Counted from the stretch's first letter, positions 48,290-60,955 are shown. The stretch: DNA of 64,000 bases from Epiperipatus broadwayi (GCA_028023455.1 JAQFVV010000030.1:6528501-6592500), one strand, 5' to 3'. Notes: generated by a model not told the origin, from the sequence alone. A program made the numbers and translations.

Positions 48290-51145
48290 ATGACAGACAA
48301 AAATAAAGCATGGCCCTTATTCCCAGAAGGCTGTAAAGTCACCAACCAAGGCAGTGGTTGGTGGCCGAAGGTGGGGGGTGCTAAGAATCCCCTGATTGTG
48401 GACCCAGGCTACCATTTGATGACAACTTTTTATTTAGGTACTTACAACTGCAGATCACTTTCAAGTGAAGAAAGATTGCAAGCATTAGAAAAAGAAGTGT
48501 CTTATATTAAATGGGACATTATTGGACTTTGTGAAGTTAGAAGAAAAGGAGAAGAAACAATTGGTTTAAAAAGTGGACATATACTCTATTATAAAGGCAC
48601 ACATATTGGAAATACAAGAGGAGTAGGATTCATTATAAATAAAAAGTGGAAGAACAATATTGTGGAGATTGATGGTGTATCGGACAGAGTGGCAAGATTA
48701 GTTATACAACTTAATAGCAGATACCAAATGCAGATAATTCAGGTTTATGCCCCAACAAGTTCTCATAGTGATGAAGTAGTAGAAGATTTTTATATGGATG
48801 TACAAAAGGCTTTTGATCAGAGTAAACAACATTTTAAAATTGTTATGGGAGACTTTAATGCTAGAATTGGTAGACAAATGAAAGATGAAATTGCTGTAGG
48901 TAATTTTGGTCATGGTAATAGAAATGAGAGAGGACATAGACTTGTGGAGTTTGCAGAAAAAGAAAAACTTTATATTATGAATTCATTTTTTGAGAAAAAT
49001 GTTAAAAGGAAATGGACATGGAAGCATCCAAATGAAGGTACAGCAGAATTGGATTATATTTTGACTAACAGAAAATACATATTTCAAGATTGTAATGTTC
49101 TTAATAAATTTAACACAGGAAGTGATCATCGATTAGTGAGGTGTAAGTTACGTGTTAATGTAAAACTAGAAAGACAAAAATTATTAAAAAAAACAATATT
49201 TACAGTTGATATTCCTAATCTTCAGAAACATTCTAATGAATTTAAATTAGAACTTACAAATAGGTTTCAAGTGTTAGGAGATTTTGAACATGATTCAGAT
49301 TTGAATGAAATTAATATGAAAATAACTGATACACTTTTAAAAACTGCAACAAACATAGCTGGTAGAAAAAAGCAGCAATTGACTAATAAAATTTCTACTG
49401 AGACTAGAGAATTTATGAAGAAAAGAAGGAATATGAAGATATACAAAAATGATGTATTAAAAAGAATTGAATATCTCGAATTTTGTAAAATGGTACGGAA
49501 AAGAGTTGAAAATGATATAAGAAAGTATAACTGTGAAATAGCAAGAAAAGCTGTAGAAGAAAATAAAAGTCTCAAAAATGTTAAACAACATTTTGGTATT
49601 GGTAGGAAATTTATATCTGCAATAAGAAAAAAAGATGGAATTATTACTAAAAAGAGAGATGACATCATGAAATTGGTAGAAGATTTTTATCAAGAATTAT
49701 ATAGTAATAAAGAACAAGTACCTCCTACATCTATTACATCTTCTGAATTGCCCAGAATTTTAAATGAAGAAGTGAGACATGCAATTAAGTGTATGAAGAA
49801 AGGAAAGGCTCCAGGAAATGATGGAATTATAATTGATATATTAAAAGAAGCAGGTGAAGAAATAGAAACAATTTTAGCAAAGTTATATACCAAATGTCTA
49901 AATGATAAAGATGTACCAGAAGATTGGAAGAATGCAGTAATAATATTAATATTTAAAAAAGGTGATAAAGAAGATATTAGAAATTACAGACCTATCAGCC
50001 TTTTATCAGTTTTATATAAAATTTTTACCAAGATAATTACAACTCATCTACAGAGAACTTTGGATTTCCACCAACCAAGAGAACAAGCTGGATTTAAAAG
50101 TGGTTTTAGTACAATAGATCATATCCAGGTATTGAGAGAAGTCATAGAAAGGACAAATGAATATGAGTTGTCATTATGTTTTGGATTTGTAGATTATGAA
50201 AAGGCATTCGATTCTATACACATTTCTTCAGTGATTAAAGCATTGGATCATCAAGGTATAGATCCAGGATATTGTCATATTTTAAAGAATATTTATAAAA
50301 ATACAACAGCAACAATTAGATTACATAATGATACTGGAAAAATCAACATTGAGAAAGGTGTAAGACAAGGTGACTCCATATCTCCAAAACTCTTTACAGC
50401 AGTGCTGCAAGAAGTATTTTGTGGATTAAAATGGGAAACTAAAGGAGTAAAAGTAAATGGAGAGTATTTAAGTCATTTAGATTTCGCAGATGATGTAGTT
50501 GTTTTTGCAAATAATGCTTCAGAGCTGCAGGAAATGTTGCAGGAGTTAGCAGATGAAAGTAGAAAAGTAGGACTAAAGATAAATGTTAAAAAGACTAAAG
50601 TAATGTTTAATCGATTTGCTCAAAATATGAAAATAAAGATTGATTATGAAGAATTAGAAGAAGTTAACAGTTACAAATACCTTGGTCAGATTATTAATAC
50701 AGATGGAAACATAATGGAGGAAATTAATCATAGAATTAAACCTGGTTGGAGTGCTTTTGGTAGAAATAACTTGATACTAAAAGGAAATATGCCTATGTGT
50801 TTGAAAAGGATGGTTTTTAACAAATGTGTTTTACCAGTTCTAACTTATGGATCTGAGACTTGGACACTTAATAGAAGAGCAATACAGAGACTTCAGACCA
50901 CTCAAAGGAGTATGGAGAGATGTATGTTGGGAATAACAAGAAGAGATCAAAAATGCAATGTATGGGTAAGACAACAAACAGGTGTTACTGACCTTATTGA
51001 AAAAATTAAAAGATTGAAATGGAGTTGGGCTGGACATATTGCTAGAAGAGATGATAATAGATGGACAATTGAAATTTTAAACTGGATTCCAAGAGATTGT
51101 AAAAGACCCAGAAAGATACCACATGTGAGATGGATGGATGGATGA
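48290..51145 (+). CDS. RTE-type LINE ORF: AP endonuclease and reverse transcriptase
   Basis: 951 codons without interruption. Residues ~47-285 form an AP-type endonuclease: N53 (TYNCRSLS), E82 (EVRRK), Y153 (QVYAPTSS), D188 and N190 (GDFNARIG), D255 (LDYILTN), and S278-D279-H280. Residues ~490-830 form the RT: KGKAPGNDGI (506 on), FVDYEKAFDS (D635), RQGDSISPKLF, and the catalytic FADD at 732-735. A C-terminal part follows (GSETWTL; WAGHIARRDDNRW). All catalytic residues I can place are present. The frame ends at WMDG because a GATG-type 4-base repeat shifts it: from 51142 the next frame carries the expected tail to TGA 51249-51251. Known: this protein nicks target DNA and copies its RNA there. 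The layout and 3' end fit the RTE/BovB clade. A recent, nearly intact copy. Confidence 0.93.
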   Translation: MTDKNKAWPLFPEGCKVTNQGSGWWPKVGGAKNPLIVDPGYHLMTTFYLGTYNCRSLSSEERLQALEKEVSYIKWDIIGLCEVRRKGEETIGLKSGHILYYKGTHIGNTRGVGFIINKKWKNNIVEIDGVSDRVARLVIQLNSRYQMQIIQVYAPTSSHSDEVVEDFYMDVQKAFDQSKQHFKIVMGDFNARIGRQMKDEIAVGNFGHGNRNERGHRLVEFAEKEKLYIMNSFFEKNVKRKWTWKHPNEGTAELDYILTNRKYIFQDCNVLNKFNTGSDHRLVRCKLRVNVKLERQKLLKKTIFTVDIPNLQKHSNEFKLELTNRFQVLGDFEHDSDLNEINMKITDTLLKTATNIAGRKKQQLTNKISTETREFMKKRRNMKIYKNDVLKRIEYLEFCKMVRKRVENDIRKYNCEIARKAVEENKSLKNVKQHFGIGRKFISAIRKKDGIITKKRDDIMKLVEDFYQELYSNKEQVPPTSITSSELPRILNEEVRHAIKCMKKGKAPGNDGIIIDILKEAGEEIETILAKLYTKCLNDKDVPEDWKNAVIILIFKKGDKEDIRNYRPISLLSVLYKIFTKIITTHLQRTLDFHQPREQAGFKSGFSTIDHIQVLREVIERTNEYELSLCFGFVDYEKAFDSIHISSVIKALDHQGIDPGYCHILKNIYKNTTATIRLHNDTGKINIEKGVRQGDSISPKLFTAVLQEVFCGLKWETKGVKVNGEYLSHLDFADDVVVFANNASELQEMLQELADESRKVGLKINVKKTKVMFNRFAQNMKIKIDYEELEEVNSYKYLGQIINTDGNIMEEINHRIKPGWSAFGRNNLILKGNMPMCLKRMVFNKCVLPVLTYGSETWTLNRRAIQRLQTTQRSMERCMLGITRRDQKCNVWVRQQTGVTDLIEKIKRLKWSWAGHIARRDDNRWTIEILNWIPRDCKRPRKIPHVRWMDG

Positions 51146-51262
51146 AATAAGAAAATGTGCAGGGGTGTTGTGGAGAAGAGAAGCTAAAGATCGGAGAAGA
51201 TGGATTAAACTTGGAGAGACATTCATCCTGCAGTGGAGTGATAATGGTTGATGATGATGATG
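51142..51262 (+). other. Frameshifted RTE C-terminal tail and 3' end
   Basis: The shifted frame reads DEIRKCAGVLWRREAKDR and continues to the TGA at 51249-51251. It is followed by TGATGATGATGATG, the short tandem repeat expected at RTE 3' ends. Confidence 0.8.
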
Positions 51263-52498
51263 CCTGACATATTTGTTTCCCATCTTGTTTTTTGATTTCT
51301 CCTAGTTGGTTATTGTAGTTTGTCATAAAGCTGATTCATTGATATAGAGAAGTAAATCTCTTATACAGTCTCTTTGATAGCAGTGGATGGCTTAGTAATT
51401 TGACAATCAAGATTAGCATATGCTGGCTACAGGTTCATGCTGTAGAGTGGAGTTTGTCTTTTGGGAGCTTTAACAGCACATAATTTCAAATACAGTTATT
51501 AGATCATGTTTTTACTTCATCATTGAGAAAAGTACATGTAAATATGGAAGAATCAATAGCAAATAAACAGAATCAAAATACAAGCAGAATCAACAGAAAT
51601 AGCATGATCAGAAGAATATTCAGCTGGTCTTTTATAAACATACAGTTCATTGTGTAGCCCACTCAAGAATTTCAGGAATCTCTTCAAATCAGTGATTACA
51701 ATTTTTAATTCAGAAAAGTCAGCAATTTTAATTAATGAATTTTAAATTATAATTAAATAAATTGAAATTTCCAGATAGCAGTACTTGATGAAAAAAAAAA
51801 AATCTTGTTAACAATCTTAATTAATAATGAACTGATTAGAATTGATAAAAAAATTTAAGATTAAGTATTGTTTCTGAAATATATAAAAAATATTTTACCA
51901 AGAGATAATAAATTTGGCTTTAAAGTACACATTTAACAAAAAATTACATTTAAATAAACTGAGCTAACCTTAAAACATTTTTTTTCTATTAATGTGTGCA
52001 CATATATATAATACACCTATATATAAAAAAAACACAACTGAATTTAAAAATTAAGTTTGTATTTAACCAGCATTAAATAGTTGTGTATAAATTACTACTG
52101 AATTAGGCAAAGCTCTATCTCAATATGTTAAAAGTAAAAAAAAACAATTTAAATTCATTTATTTTGTTACCAAATACATTTAACATTTTTATTACAATAT
52201 ATATGTATAATAAATGATTTTACTTAATTCTCCTCCTATTTTGGTTGGATCAAATCTTAACCTATTTCTACCAAATGTCTTTGATATTCATGACATTGCA
52301 ATATTTCACAATTGTTTGGCCCAACAGTGTTGCTAGGTCACATTTCAAACTCCATTTGAGTCAGTTCAATAAGTTTTGATTGATACAGTTGTTATTTAAC
52401 TCACATAAAACTTTTAGCCACATTATAAATATAAAAACGGTGTTTGTTTACTACACATGGGATCAGGAAAGAAATATGAAAAAAAAATTAATTTCAAC
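51263..52498. other. AT-rich intergenic stretch
   Basis: No gene or repeat recognised. Confidence 0.45.
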
Positions 52499-52500
52499 TA

Positions 52501-53455
52501 CACCTGGATCTCATTTTACACGATAAATAGGTTCTTCAGAAAACACGCACAAATGAAATCATGCAAAAATAGATGTAACTTACCGTGAAAAAGGGGGGAT
52601 AAGGACTGTGATTTTTCAAAAATCGTGTAAAAGCAAAGCACCAACATAAAATTACTTTAAAATTCGCCCCCAAAAAATAAGGAAATAAAATATGACTAAT
52701 AAAAAATTTCAAATTTGAAAAAAATTGATACAAGACAAACTTTTTTAAACTATAATATTTAATTTTATTCAAAACAATATATTTTTATACATAATTTACA
52801 GTAATTTACATTTTTTATACACATTTTAATTATTATCACTATTTGCCGTCAAACAGGTTCGTTTGCAAACTGGTAAAAAATCAGATTCTTCACAAGATGA
52901 AATACAACTAGCGCCAACGTCACTCTCATGTTGTGTTAATGGTATTCTGGTGACAATGTAATTAGTAATTAATCTAACAACTAAAAATTAAATTCTTATT
53001 TTTGTCTTTAATTTTTTAATTTTCAATTTTAATTGTGCCCACTGCTATTACTCACCTTTTAAAAATAAACTTGCAGACACTAAATGATTAATAATTGATT
53101 ACGTTTTTTTTTAAAAAGCAAAAACAGAATGTGATTTAAAATGCAAAATGAACATGCACAATGTTTGAACAAATTTACATTATAATCTTGTAAAATTTAA
53201 TGTGTGTATACATAAAATGTGGAAATCATGATTTTAATTTCATTATTGCATAAAATCTTACTATTATAAAGCACTGAAAATATTGAAATTACTAAGATGA
53301 AAGTCGAATTCCAATAATGTGCTATTACTTTCAATATGATGTAAGTGCATGAAATTTATTAATAGCGCATTATCGGAGTTTGACTTCCGGTATAACGTGA
53401 ATCGCATAACTTCAAAATCGTGTTAAATAAGTCCACGTAAAAAGAGACCCAGGTG
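52501..53455. mobile_element. Non-autonomous TA-flanked DNA transposon
   Basis: A 955 bp element flanked by TA on both sides (52499-52500 and 53456-53457). Its imperfect inverted ends are CACCTGGATCTCATTTTACA and, at the other end, CACCTGGGTCTCTTTTTACG. Subterminal repeats of the type CGTGTAAA, ATCGTGT and ATCGCATAA recall pogo/Tigger-like elements. No transposase frame, so it would have been mobilised in trans. Confidence 0.7.
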
Positions 53456-53457
53456 TA

Positions 53458-54447
53458 TTAAAATTTATGGCAACATTTTTTACATTCTCATTTTTAAATT
53501 TGAATATGAATAACTTTTCTGTTTATGATAAATGATTTTGAAAAATTGAAATGATATAAAGATAGACCTGCTAACAACTGTATTTTTTAAAACAAAAAAA
53601 CAACAACATTAATTTAATTTGATTATTAAAGCATTTAAAAAAAGCTAAGTGTTGAATATATTTTTTGGGTGTTCATAGTTAATTATTTGGAAGAAAAAGA
53701 AATAAAAGATGGAATTTTAATTTCTCTTGATTATTTATGTAATACTTTCTTTTTATTTATGTAAAATTTTTTTTTTAAATTGCTGTCTTTGTTAAAACAA
53801 AAATCTTGTAACCAATTTTAAATGATTACTTCTATTAAATGGATTTTCTTCAAATTTTGTTCATATATTTGATATCAATGCAATATTTCAGAGTTATCCA
53901 ATAAAAAAAAAGGTAAACCAAATAAAAACTAATTTATATAAATGCTTCTATTTAATTGGATAACTAATGCATTGAAAATAAAAAAAAAAATTTTTTTCTT
54001 GAACTTCAATTTTGTTTCAATATGGAACTTTAAATAAAATTGTGGAATGTCAATAAATTAATTCGTTTGAGTGATACATTTTGTGAGCAAAATAAATACT
54101 CTATTCTCAATTGAATTAATTTATGGACATTTCACAATTATATTCCATGTTATGAACCAGAATTGTAATTAAAAAAAATAATTGTTTTTTAGTATATTAA
54201 TTATCCAATTTAATAAAAGCATTAAAAAAATTGAATTAACAATATTTTAATATTATTTAAAAAAATATATGCTTTTACAATATTAAGCCATACAGTTTTG
54301 TCACAAAACTAACTTAAAATGGAAAATTTTGCTGAACTTAGTATTTTTAGTGTGTCTTATTTTTTAAATAAAAGTTACACACACACACATATATATAATA
54401 TAAATAAAATGACCGTTAATTAAAATAAAATTGTAATTATAATTAAA
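53458..54447. other. AT-rich intergenic stretch
   Basis: Nothing recognised besides A and T runs. Confidence 0.4.
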
Positions 54448-54584
54448 ATAATAAATTTAACGGTTTACAAACAATTATAAATAATCCTTAAAGACTTAAG
54501 GATTATTTATAATTGTTTGTAAACCATTAAATTTATTATTTAAGGATTATTTATAATTGTTTGTAAACCGTTAAATTTATTATT
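54448..54584. repeat. Hairpin with one arm duplicated
   Basis: Left arm 54448-54490 (ATAAATTTAACGGTTTACAA...). A 5-base loop follows, then complementary arm 54496-54540, immediately repeated at 54541-54584. The outer duplicate keeps CCGTT matching the left arm, while the inner one has CCATT. Confidence 0.8.
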
Positions 54585-56490
54585 TTAAATATATATATAT
54601 AAACATATGTATTGTATTAAAATACTTAAAATATGAATTTGAGTAGATTTTGGGGGTTATATGTGACAATCCTTGCAGGGAGAATTTTTCATTGTAAAAA
54701 ATAGAACAGCTTTAAGTATTTACCTAACATCACAATATCTATACCCTAGATATGGGCAAATGTTTTTATAAAATTTTACTTATTTTTTTAGGATGTAATG
54801 TGTTGTAATGATTTTTAAAATAATAAATAATGTATGTTTTATATTTGTTATTTATTTATTGTCTTTTCTTGTTATAAACATTTTGACCAATCACAGACAA
54901 AAAAAAGTTATTAAATGTCCATGATTATGCTTTGACCAATTATTGCTAAAGAGCAGAGTAAGAAACCGAATGAACAGGTTTCCATTAAGCAGGAATGCAA
55001 TATTTTTACATTTGTATTGAAACTTCTTGTTTGTTTGTTTTTTAAAAAAATCCATAGCCTCTCTTATAATATATAAATCATATATTTTAATGTAGAAGGT
55101 AAGGACTGTCAAAATTAGTAATAAGTTCTGCATTTAAAAAAAGAAAGAAAGAAATGGAACAAAAAATATCTCAGCTTTCACTTTTATCATTATCCTGTTA
55201 TATATTTTCTACTACAAAAATCTTATAGCAAAATCTATTTGCCACTTTGGACAAAATAAAATACCCATTGTTAAACATATTTTGACAACATCTTAATGAG
55301 ATAACTATTCATTATTGTTTATGTTATAGCTTCATGATTAAAATGCTAAAACAAATACTAAGAGGATGGCAACAATAACAAATTGCTACTGTTATTGATC
55401 AAATGTTATCACTGTTGCCTAGTTACGCCACCTGCCTTTAAGCAGAAATCTTTATAAACATGCAATGTTAGATTTATGAATTTAAGAGCTAAAGGTTCTT
55501 AGTCTTAAGATCAATATGTCCATTTCAATGCATGAATACAACATGATTTCCAAAAACAACTAACAATTGGAGTATTTTTACATTTTACATGCATGCTGAC
55601 TATTTAACAATTAAAAAACATAACTTGTTAATAAAGGTTTGTATGGAGAAAAATGACAAAATGAATAACAAAATTATTCTTTAATATAGCAGAGGGTTTA
55701 GAAAACATATTAGCATATGCTTTTTTAAAATTTAACATTGAGTTAGTATTTTTCCCCAAAATCTTTGTGATTTTTTTCAAATGTTCAAAGACAAGTCTCT
55801 TCTGGAACATTAAAGTGTTTATGAGTTTTAATAAGAAGGGGGGGGGGGTAACTAAGAATCTATGTGAGTAATATAATTAGATAGATAATTAGTGAAAAAA
55901 TTAGAAAATTTAAGAACATTTCTGATCAAAGTTCATTCACACCTCTTTCAAAGCACATTATTTTAGTATAGACAACATTCCTAATTTTAGTCCCTACTGT
56001 GGATACTTCTATGGGTTTATGCAGAAACAGCACGCTTTTAGTGGTGGGAGTACAGTATCTCCACAACTACCAAAAAAAAAAAAATAAATGAAAATTTTTA
56101 AAGCAATCTAAATTATGGAGACTATTTAATCCCATTAACTAACAACAATTTTACAAAGATGATTGGTTAAGAAAAGTGTCATGGATGTTTATCTATTATT
56201 GATGAAAATATTAATAATGCAAAAATAATAAATGGGAAAAAAACCTATTACATACTATTATTTTAGAAGGTATCATATTAGTTCTCCTGGACATATTAGA
56301 CCTAAAAAAAAAAAGAGTGAAACAGCATAAAATTAACTAACAACAACTGTGTGAAATTTCTCTTTGAAATTGGATTAGTGTTTTGAAAGACTTAAAACAA
56401 TCTAATCCACTTTGTATAGAGTATAATAAAAAAAATCTTATGTTTTTCTCAATGATTAGTTGTGTGTGTGCATATATATATTAACTTACA
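54585..56490. other. AT-rich intergenic stretch
   Basis: No gene seen; small frames lack domains. It contains a G run at about 55840-55849 and short CA/TA tracts. Confidence 0.4.
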
Positions 56491-56494
56491 AATT

Positions 56495-58640
56495 TTTGCA
56501 GGTTGGAATACGCTTTTGATGCGATATTCGATTCATATAATTATGATGAAACAAATAGTTTTATACAGATATACAAAATACTTTTGATCACATTTAATAA
56601 AATTTAAAATTGTCATGAAGATTTAAATGCTAGAATTAAAAAACAGTCGAAAGACAAAAGTGCCGAGAGAAAATTTGATCATAATGACAAAAAATAGATG
56701 GCTACACATTTGTAGAATTTTCATAAAAAGAAAAATTGTATATTATGAATTTTTTTTTGAGAAAAATGCTAAATGGAGGTGAACATGGAAACATCTAAAT
56801 GAAAATACAGCAGAATTGAATTATATTTAGACTAACAGAAAATATGTATTCAAAATTGTAATTTTCGTAACAGATTCAATAAACTAAATGATCATCAATT
56901 AGTTAGAAATAAAGTAAATAAACATCACATGATCACCATTTCTTATATTTTGCTTATAACTGTTATTAAAACAGACAAAACTCTCCATCCAGTAGTGCCA
57001 CTCAGTGCAAGCCAGAGTAATCAATGGATGCCAGAAGGCTTGTGCATAAAATCCCCATCTAGTGCCAACTCGTCCAATATCCCCAGACTAGTTTCCGGCT
57101 TGTGGCCTTCAACAATGCTATCACATCCGAGACTCCTCACTGACAAAGGCCACATCCAGAAACTAGTCTGTGGATATTGAATGAGTAGGCACTAGATGGG
57201 GATTTTATGCACAAGCCTTCTGGTATCCATTGATTACTCTGGCTTGCACTGAGTGGCACTACTGTATAGACAGTTTTGCCTGTTTTAAGAAATAAAGTAC
57301 ATATTCATGCAAAAATGAAGAAGAGAAAAACAATTTTAAAAACACTATATTAACAGTTGATGTTCTCAATCTTTATTAAAGCACCCAATGAATTTAAATT
57401 AGTTATCTATTAATCACCTTTAAAATATGGACAGATTTTAAAAATGATTAAAACTTAACTGATAGCAATGTGAAGATATCTTATACTCTAATCAGAATGG
57501 CAACAAGATAGTTGATAAAAATAATAATTTAGTACTAAATTTTCAATTGAGGCAAAATCCTCTATGAAGAATAGAAAGAATATAAATCAACCAAAATAGC
57601 AAACTGGATTTAAAAGTGCCTTTAGATCAATGGTTCACATTCAAATATTGACATAAGTTAAAGAAAGGATCAATGAATACAAAGCCATTATGTTTTGAAT
57701 TCATAAATTGTACAAAGACATTCTACAAGCATTTCCACAGTGATTAAAGTTTTGAATCATTATGATATAGACACAGGACACTGTCATAATCAGAAGATTA
57801 TTTATCAAAATATAACAGTAGTGATTAGATTATGTGATTGTACTTAAAAGATTAACTCTACATCTCCAAATTTTTTTATACTTTTACAAAAAAATTTCTG
57901 GATTAAAATGGATAACTAAAGTAATAAAAATACCTAAAGATTATTAAAGACATCTAGATTTTGCAAACATTATGGTTGTTTCTGCAAAAAATGAAGATTA
58001 ATAATCATGAATTAGAAGAAATTAAAAGGTATGAATACTTTGATCACATTATTAATACAATAATAATAAACAGCTACTTGTGAGTGAGAAAGATCACTGC
58101 AACTACAAATGAAAGAAAAGAAAGATGGACACATAATGGATAAAATTAATCAAACTTGGATGGATTATTTTTAGTAAAAATAACATTATTCTAAAAAGAA
58201 ATATGGTCTCTATGTTTGGAAAGAAAGTTGTTTAATAAATGTGCTTTACTAGCTTTTTACTTACAGTTCTGAGACTTAACATTTGATAAAAAAGCAATAT
58301 GAATATTTTAGATCATTAAACAAAGTATGGAGAAATGCATGTTGGCAATAAAAATAAAGGATTAAAAGTGAAATACTTGGGTAAGAAAGTAAACAGACAT
58401 CATTGATATCAATGAAAGAATCAAAAGATGGAAATGGACCTGGGATGAAATGAGAAATAATAATAGATGATAGTAGAAGTCTTAAACTTAATCCCAAGAG
58501 ATTATAAAAGACTGACAAAAAGATCACATAAATAGATGAATTGTTTTTGTGTAATGTGAGAAAAAGAAACTATGAATCAGGGAAACGGGATTAAACTTGA
58601 AGAAATCTCTATCCTGTGGTGTATTGTAAATGATTGAACA
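56495..58640 (+). pseudogene. Decayed RTE LINE copy
   Basis: Co-linear with the intact RTE at 48.3-51.2 kb. Recognisable parts: the DFNARI region (GATTTAAATGCTAGAATTAA, 56620), the endonuclease end near 56810-56910, GGATTTAAAAGTGCCTTTAG near 57605, the FADD region (CATCTAGATTTTGCAAACAT, 57950), and the C-terminus near 58590. Many stops, indels and large internal deletions; the A+T bias is higher than in the intact copy. Interrupted by the foldback element at 56917-57288. Confidence 0.8.
56917..57288. mobile_element. Foldback element inserted in RTE relic
   Basis: Inverted arms of ~140 bp (CCAGTAGTGCCACTCAGTGC...TCCCCAGACTAGTTTC and the complement) around about 57120. The insertion duplicated GAAATAAAGTA (56906-56916 and 57289-57299), an 11-bp target repeat. 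The host RTE reading continues across if the insert is ignored. Long inverted arms with a 9-11 bp duplication fit Mutator-like non-autonomous elements, though this is only suggestive. Related half copy at 30252-30510. Confidence 0.8.
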
Positions 58641-59464
58641 TTATATATAGATTCACATACCAAGATCCATAATGAGAGATTAGGCAAGCAGGTAAGTGTC
58701 TAGGAAGTTCACTGATTAGAGAGAGGCTACAATGCTGGTATTTTATGCTAATGTGGATTTATTTCAATCAATTTTAAAATTATTTTTTAATATTTATGCA
58801 AAATTTATCCAATTGCTGTATTTAGAAAACAATTAGCTATTGTTTACCTGATAATGTAGAGAGAGAGGCGCATCAAAGGTTTGATTTGCTTACTGTTCCA
58901 AAATAGGCATTGGGAAATATCAAGTGATGTTTCTTAATGATATTTTTTTAAATATAATTTGTACAAAACAAATCAAGTTTCCTTGGCAATATATTTCTTT
59001 TCACTTAAAATAATTTAAATAATTTCTTTTATAAACTTTATTTAATAAATATTTTTTTTAATCATTAAACTATAAACCATTTAAACGGTCTATAATTTTA
59101 GAACTATTAAACTATAAAATAATTTTACTAATGAACGTGATATATATATAGTCAACAGTTGTAACATTATTACCCGATTTGAAATAGTACCAGTTTTAAA
59201 CAATTTATAATATTTTTGTAATACATTAAAGATCAGCCTTTCAAGCTATTGTGCATGCGCTTTTTTAGAGTGTTAATAATAAATGAATACTCTTAATTGT
59301 GAATTCAAAATTATAAAATAATTTTGAATTCAAGTAATATTTTATTTGGCACACACATTCTTCTTTAGTTTCAATGTCCTTTATTCTTTTGTTGAACCAT
59401 TGTTTTGAGAATTGTTATATAAGTAGATATATAAAATAAAATATGCAAAGATTTAATTAATGCT
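58641..59464. other. AT-rich intergenic stretch
   Basis: A small inverted repeat TGAATTCAAAATTATAAAAT / ATTTTGAATTCA at 59300-59333. Nothing else recognised. Confidence 0.4.
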
Positions 59465-59525
59465 TGTTATTAAAGGGTATTTGAACCCAGACTTTCAAGC
59501 TTGAAAGTCGGTTCAAATCCCCTTT
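59465..59525. repeat. Short palindrome with B-box-like ends
   Basis: ATTTGAACCCAGACTTTCAA followed at once by its complement-like TTGAAAGTCGGTTCAAATCC. It resembles the outer tip of the 19270-19912 foldback family in both orientations joined together. Confidence 0.6.
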
Positions 59526-59859
59526 AGTTACATATAGGTTATGTATATACATTATATTTGTATTTCAGTATTAATGATTGTTGTATATTATTTAATTTTT
59601 AAAAATCAAGCTAAATTAAAACTGGTTTGGATTTAAATAACCAAATGATTCATGATTTAACAAAAGATTCATTATTGTAGATTAAGTAGATGATAAAATT
59701 AATGTGAATTCCAAGAAAGATAAAATGTAAAGTAGTTTATAGTATATATAATTGATTGATACAAATATTTATATAGTATATGATAGCAGAGGAGTTTTAA
59801 TTTATTTTCTTTGACAATTTTACTATCTTATCAGGTCCCTTTAAATTTTAATGAAAGCG

Positions 59860-60350
59860 CCAGCCTATTGATACAGATATATAATAAGCCTGTATTTCAG
59901 TTATTACATAGTAGAGATGTCTGCCCATCCCTTGTATATGTATTAAATGGATTATGTCTTGTACTTGTGGGGTCAGATTGACTTTAGGTCAACGTGGGTG
60001 TGACAAAAATCTCGGCCTCAGGATGGCCTTTCAATTGGATGGATGTTTGAAGAGTTGGATTGTGGAATGGATTGAAGCTTGAAGATTGGCTATATTAATA
60101 TATATTTGAGCACTTATTGCATATATGTGTAGAGATGGTAATCTGGACCAACTGATGATTGCTGGTTTAGCATGAAATACAAATATTGGTGATTAGTTAT
60201 CTTTTCGACATATATGTGTTCAAGTATATCAGTGATATGAGATAGAGTGGTGAGCGGTGGGTCATGTGAAAGTCTGTGCTCATATACCCTATATATTACA
60301 TATATTGATACAAGTATATAATAAACCTGTATTTCAGTTGTTATTCTAAT
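59860..60350. mobile_element. Foldback element arm (19270 family)
   Basis: CTGAGG-type inner region (CTCGGCCTCAGGATGGCC), then TTGGATGGATGTTTGAAGAG, ATGGTAATCTGGACCAACTG, GATGATTGCTGGTTTAGCAT and GAGATAGAGTGG. It is the complement of 38360-38830 and a relative of the right arm of 19600-19912. Flanked by repeated GTATATAATAAACCTGTATT-like pieces. Confidence 0.7.
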
Positions 60351-60955
60351 ATGAATTAGAATTTATTTAAGTAATATTTTTTATTTTATTTTCAATACCA
60401 CATATATTAAAATAATAATTTAATAAATCATAGCAAATAAATTATTATATACATTTAAAAATAAAATTAAAAAATAAAACATATTTTAATAAATATATGC
60501 AAATTAATAAGATTCCCATAGAGAATCTTTCTTTCAATTTTGTTTTTAATTAGTCTAATTTTTCTTGCAAAAGGAAAAAAAAAGTATATATCGTTTATGT
60601 GAAGAAATTGTATGTAAATTGATTGACAAACAAAATTAAAAATGCAGCCCTTTTATGGGTGGGTGGGTGGGGTGTCAGTAGTTTATATTAAAATAAATAT
60701 TATTAATTTACTTTTATAATAATTTATTTAGAAGACTTCTGTCTCTTATACTTCCTGCAAATTATGGATTTACTTTTATTTATTTCAGTGGTGTTAATAG
60801 TATTTTTTCTGTTTCTGTACAATGTATTGATTTTTCAGATTTTCAATAAATTTGGTGTTGCAATAACAGAAACGAAAAAGTGAATATACAGAAACAATAA
60901 AATATAATCTATGTATATACAATATATATTAAAATTAGAAGTATATACTATTCTT
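60351..60955. other. AT-rich intergenic stretch
   Basis: Nothing recognised apart from a short GGGT-rich tract near 60656. Confidence 0.4.

Noticed and set aside
48698-50000. Minus-strand frames within 48.7-51.3 kb
   Set aside because: Shadows of the RTE frame on the other strand.
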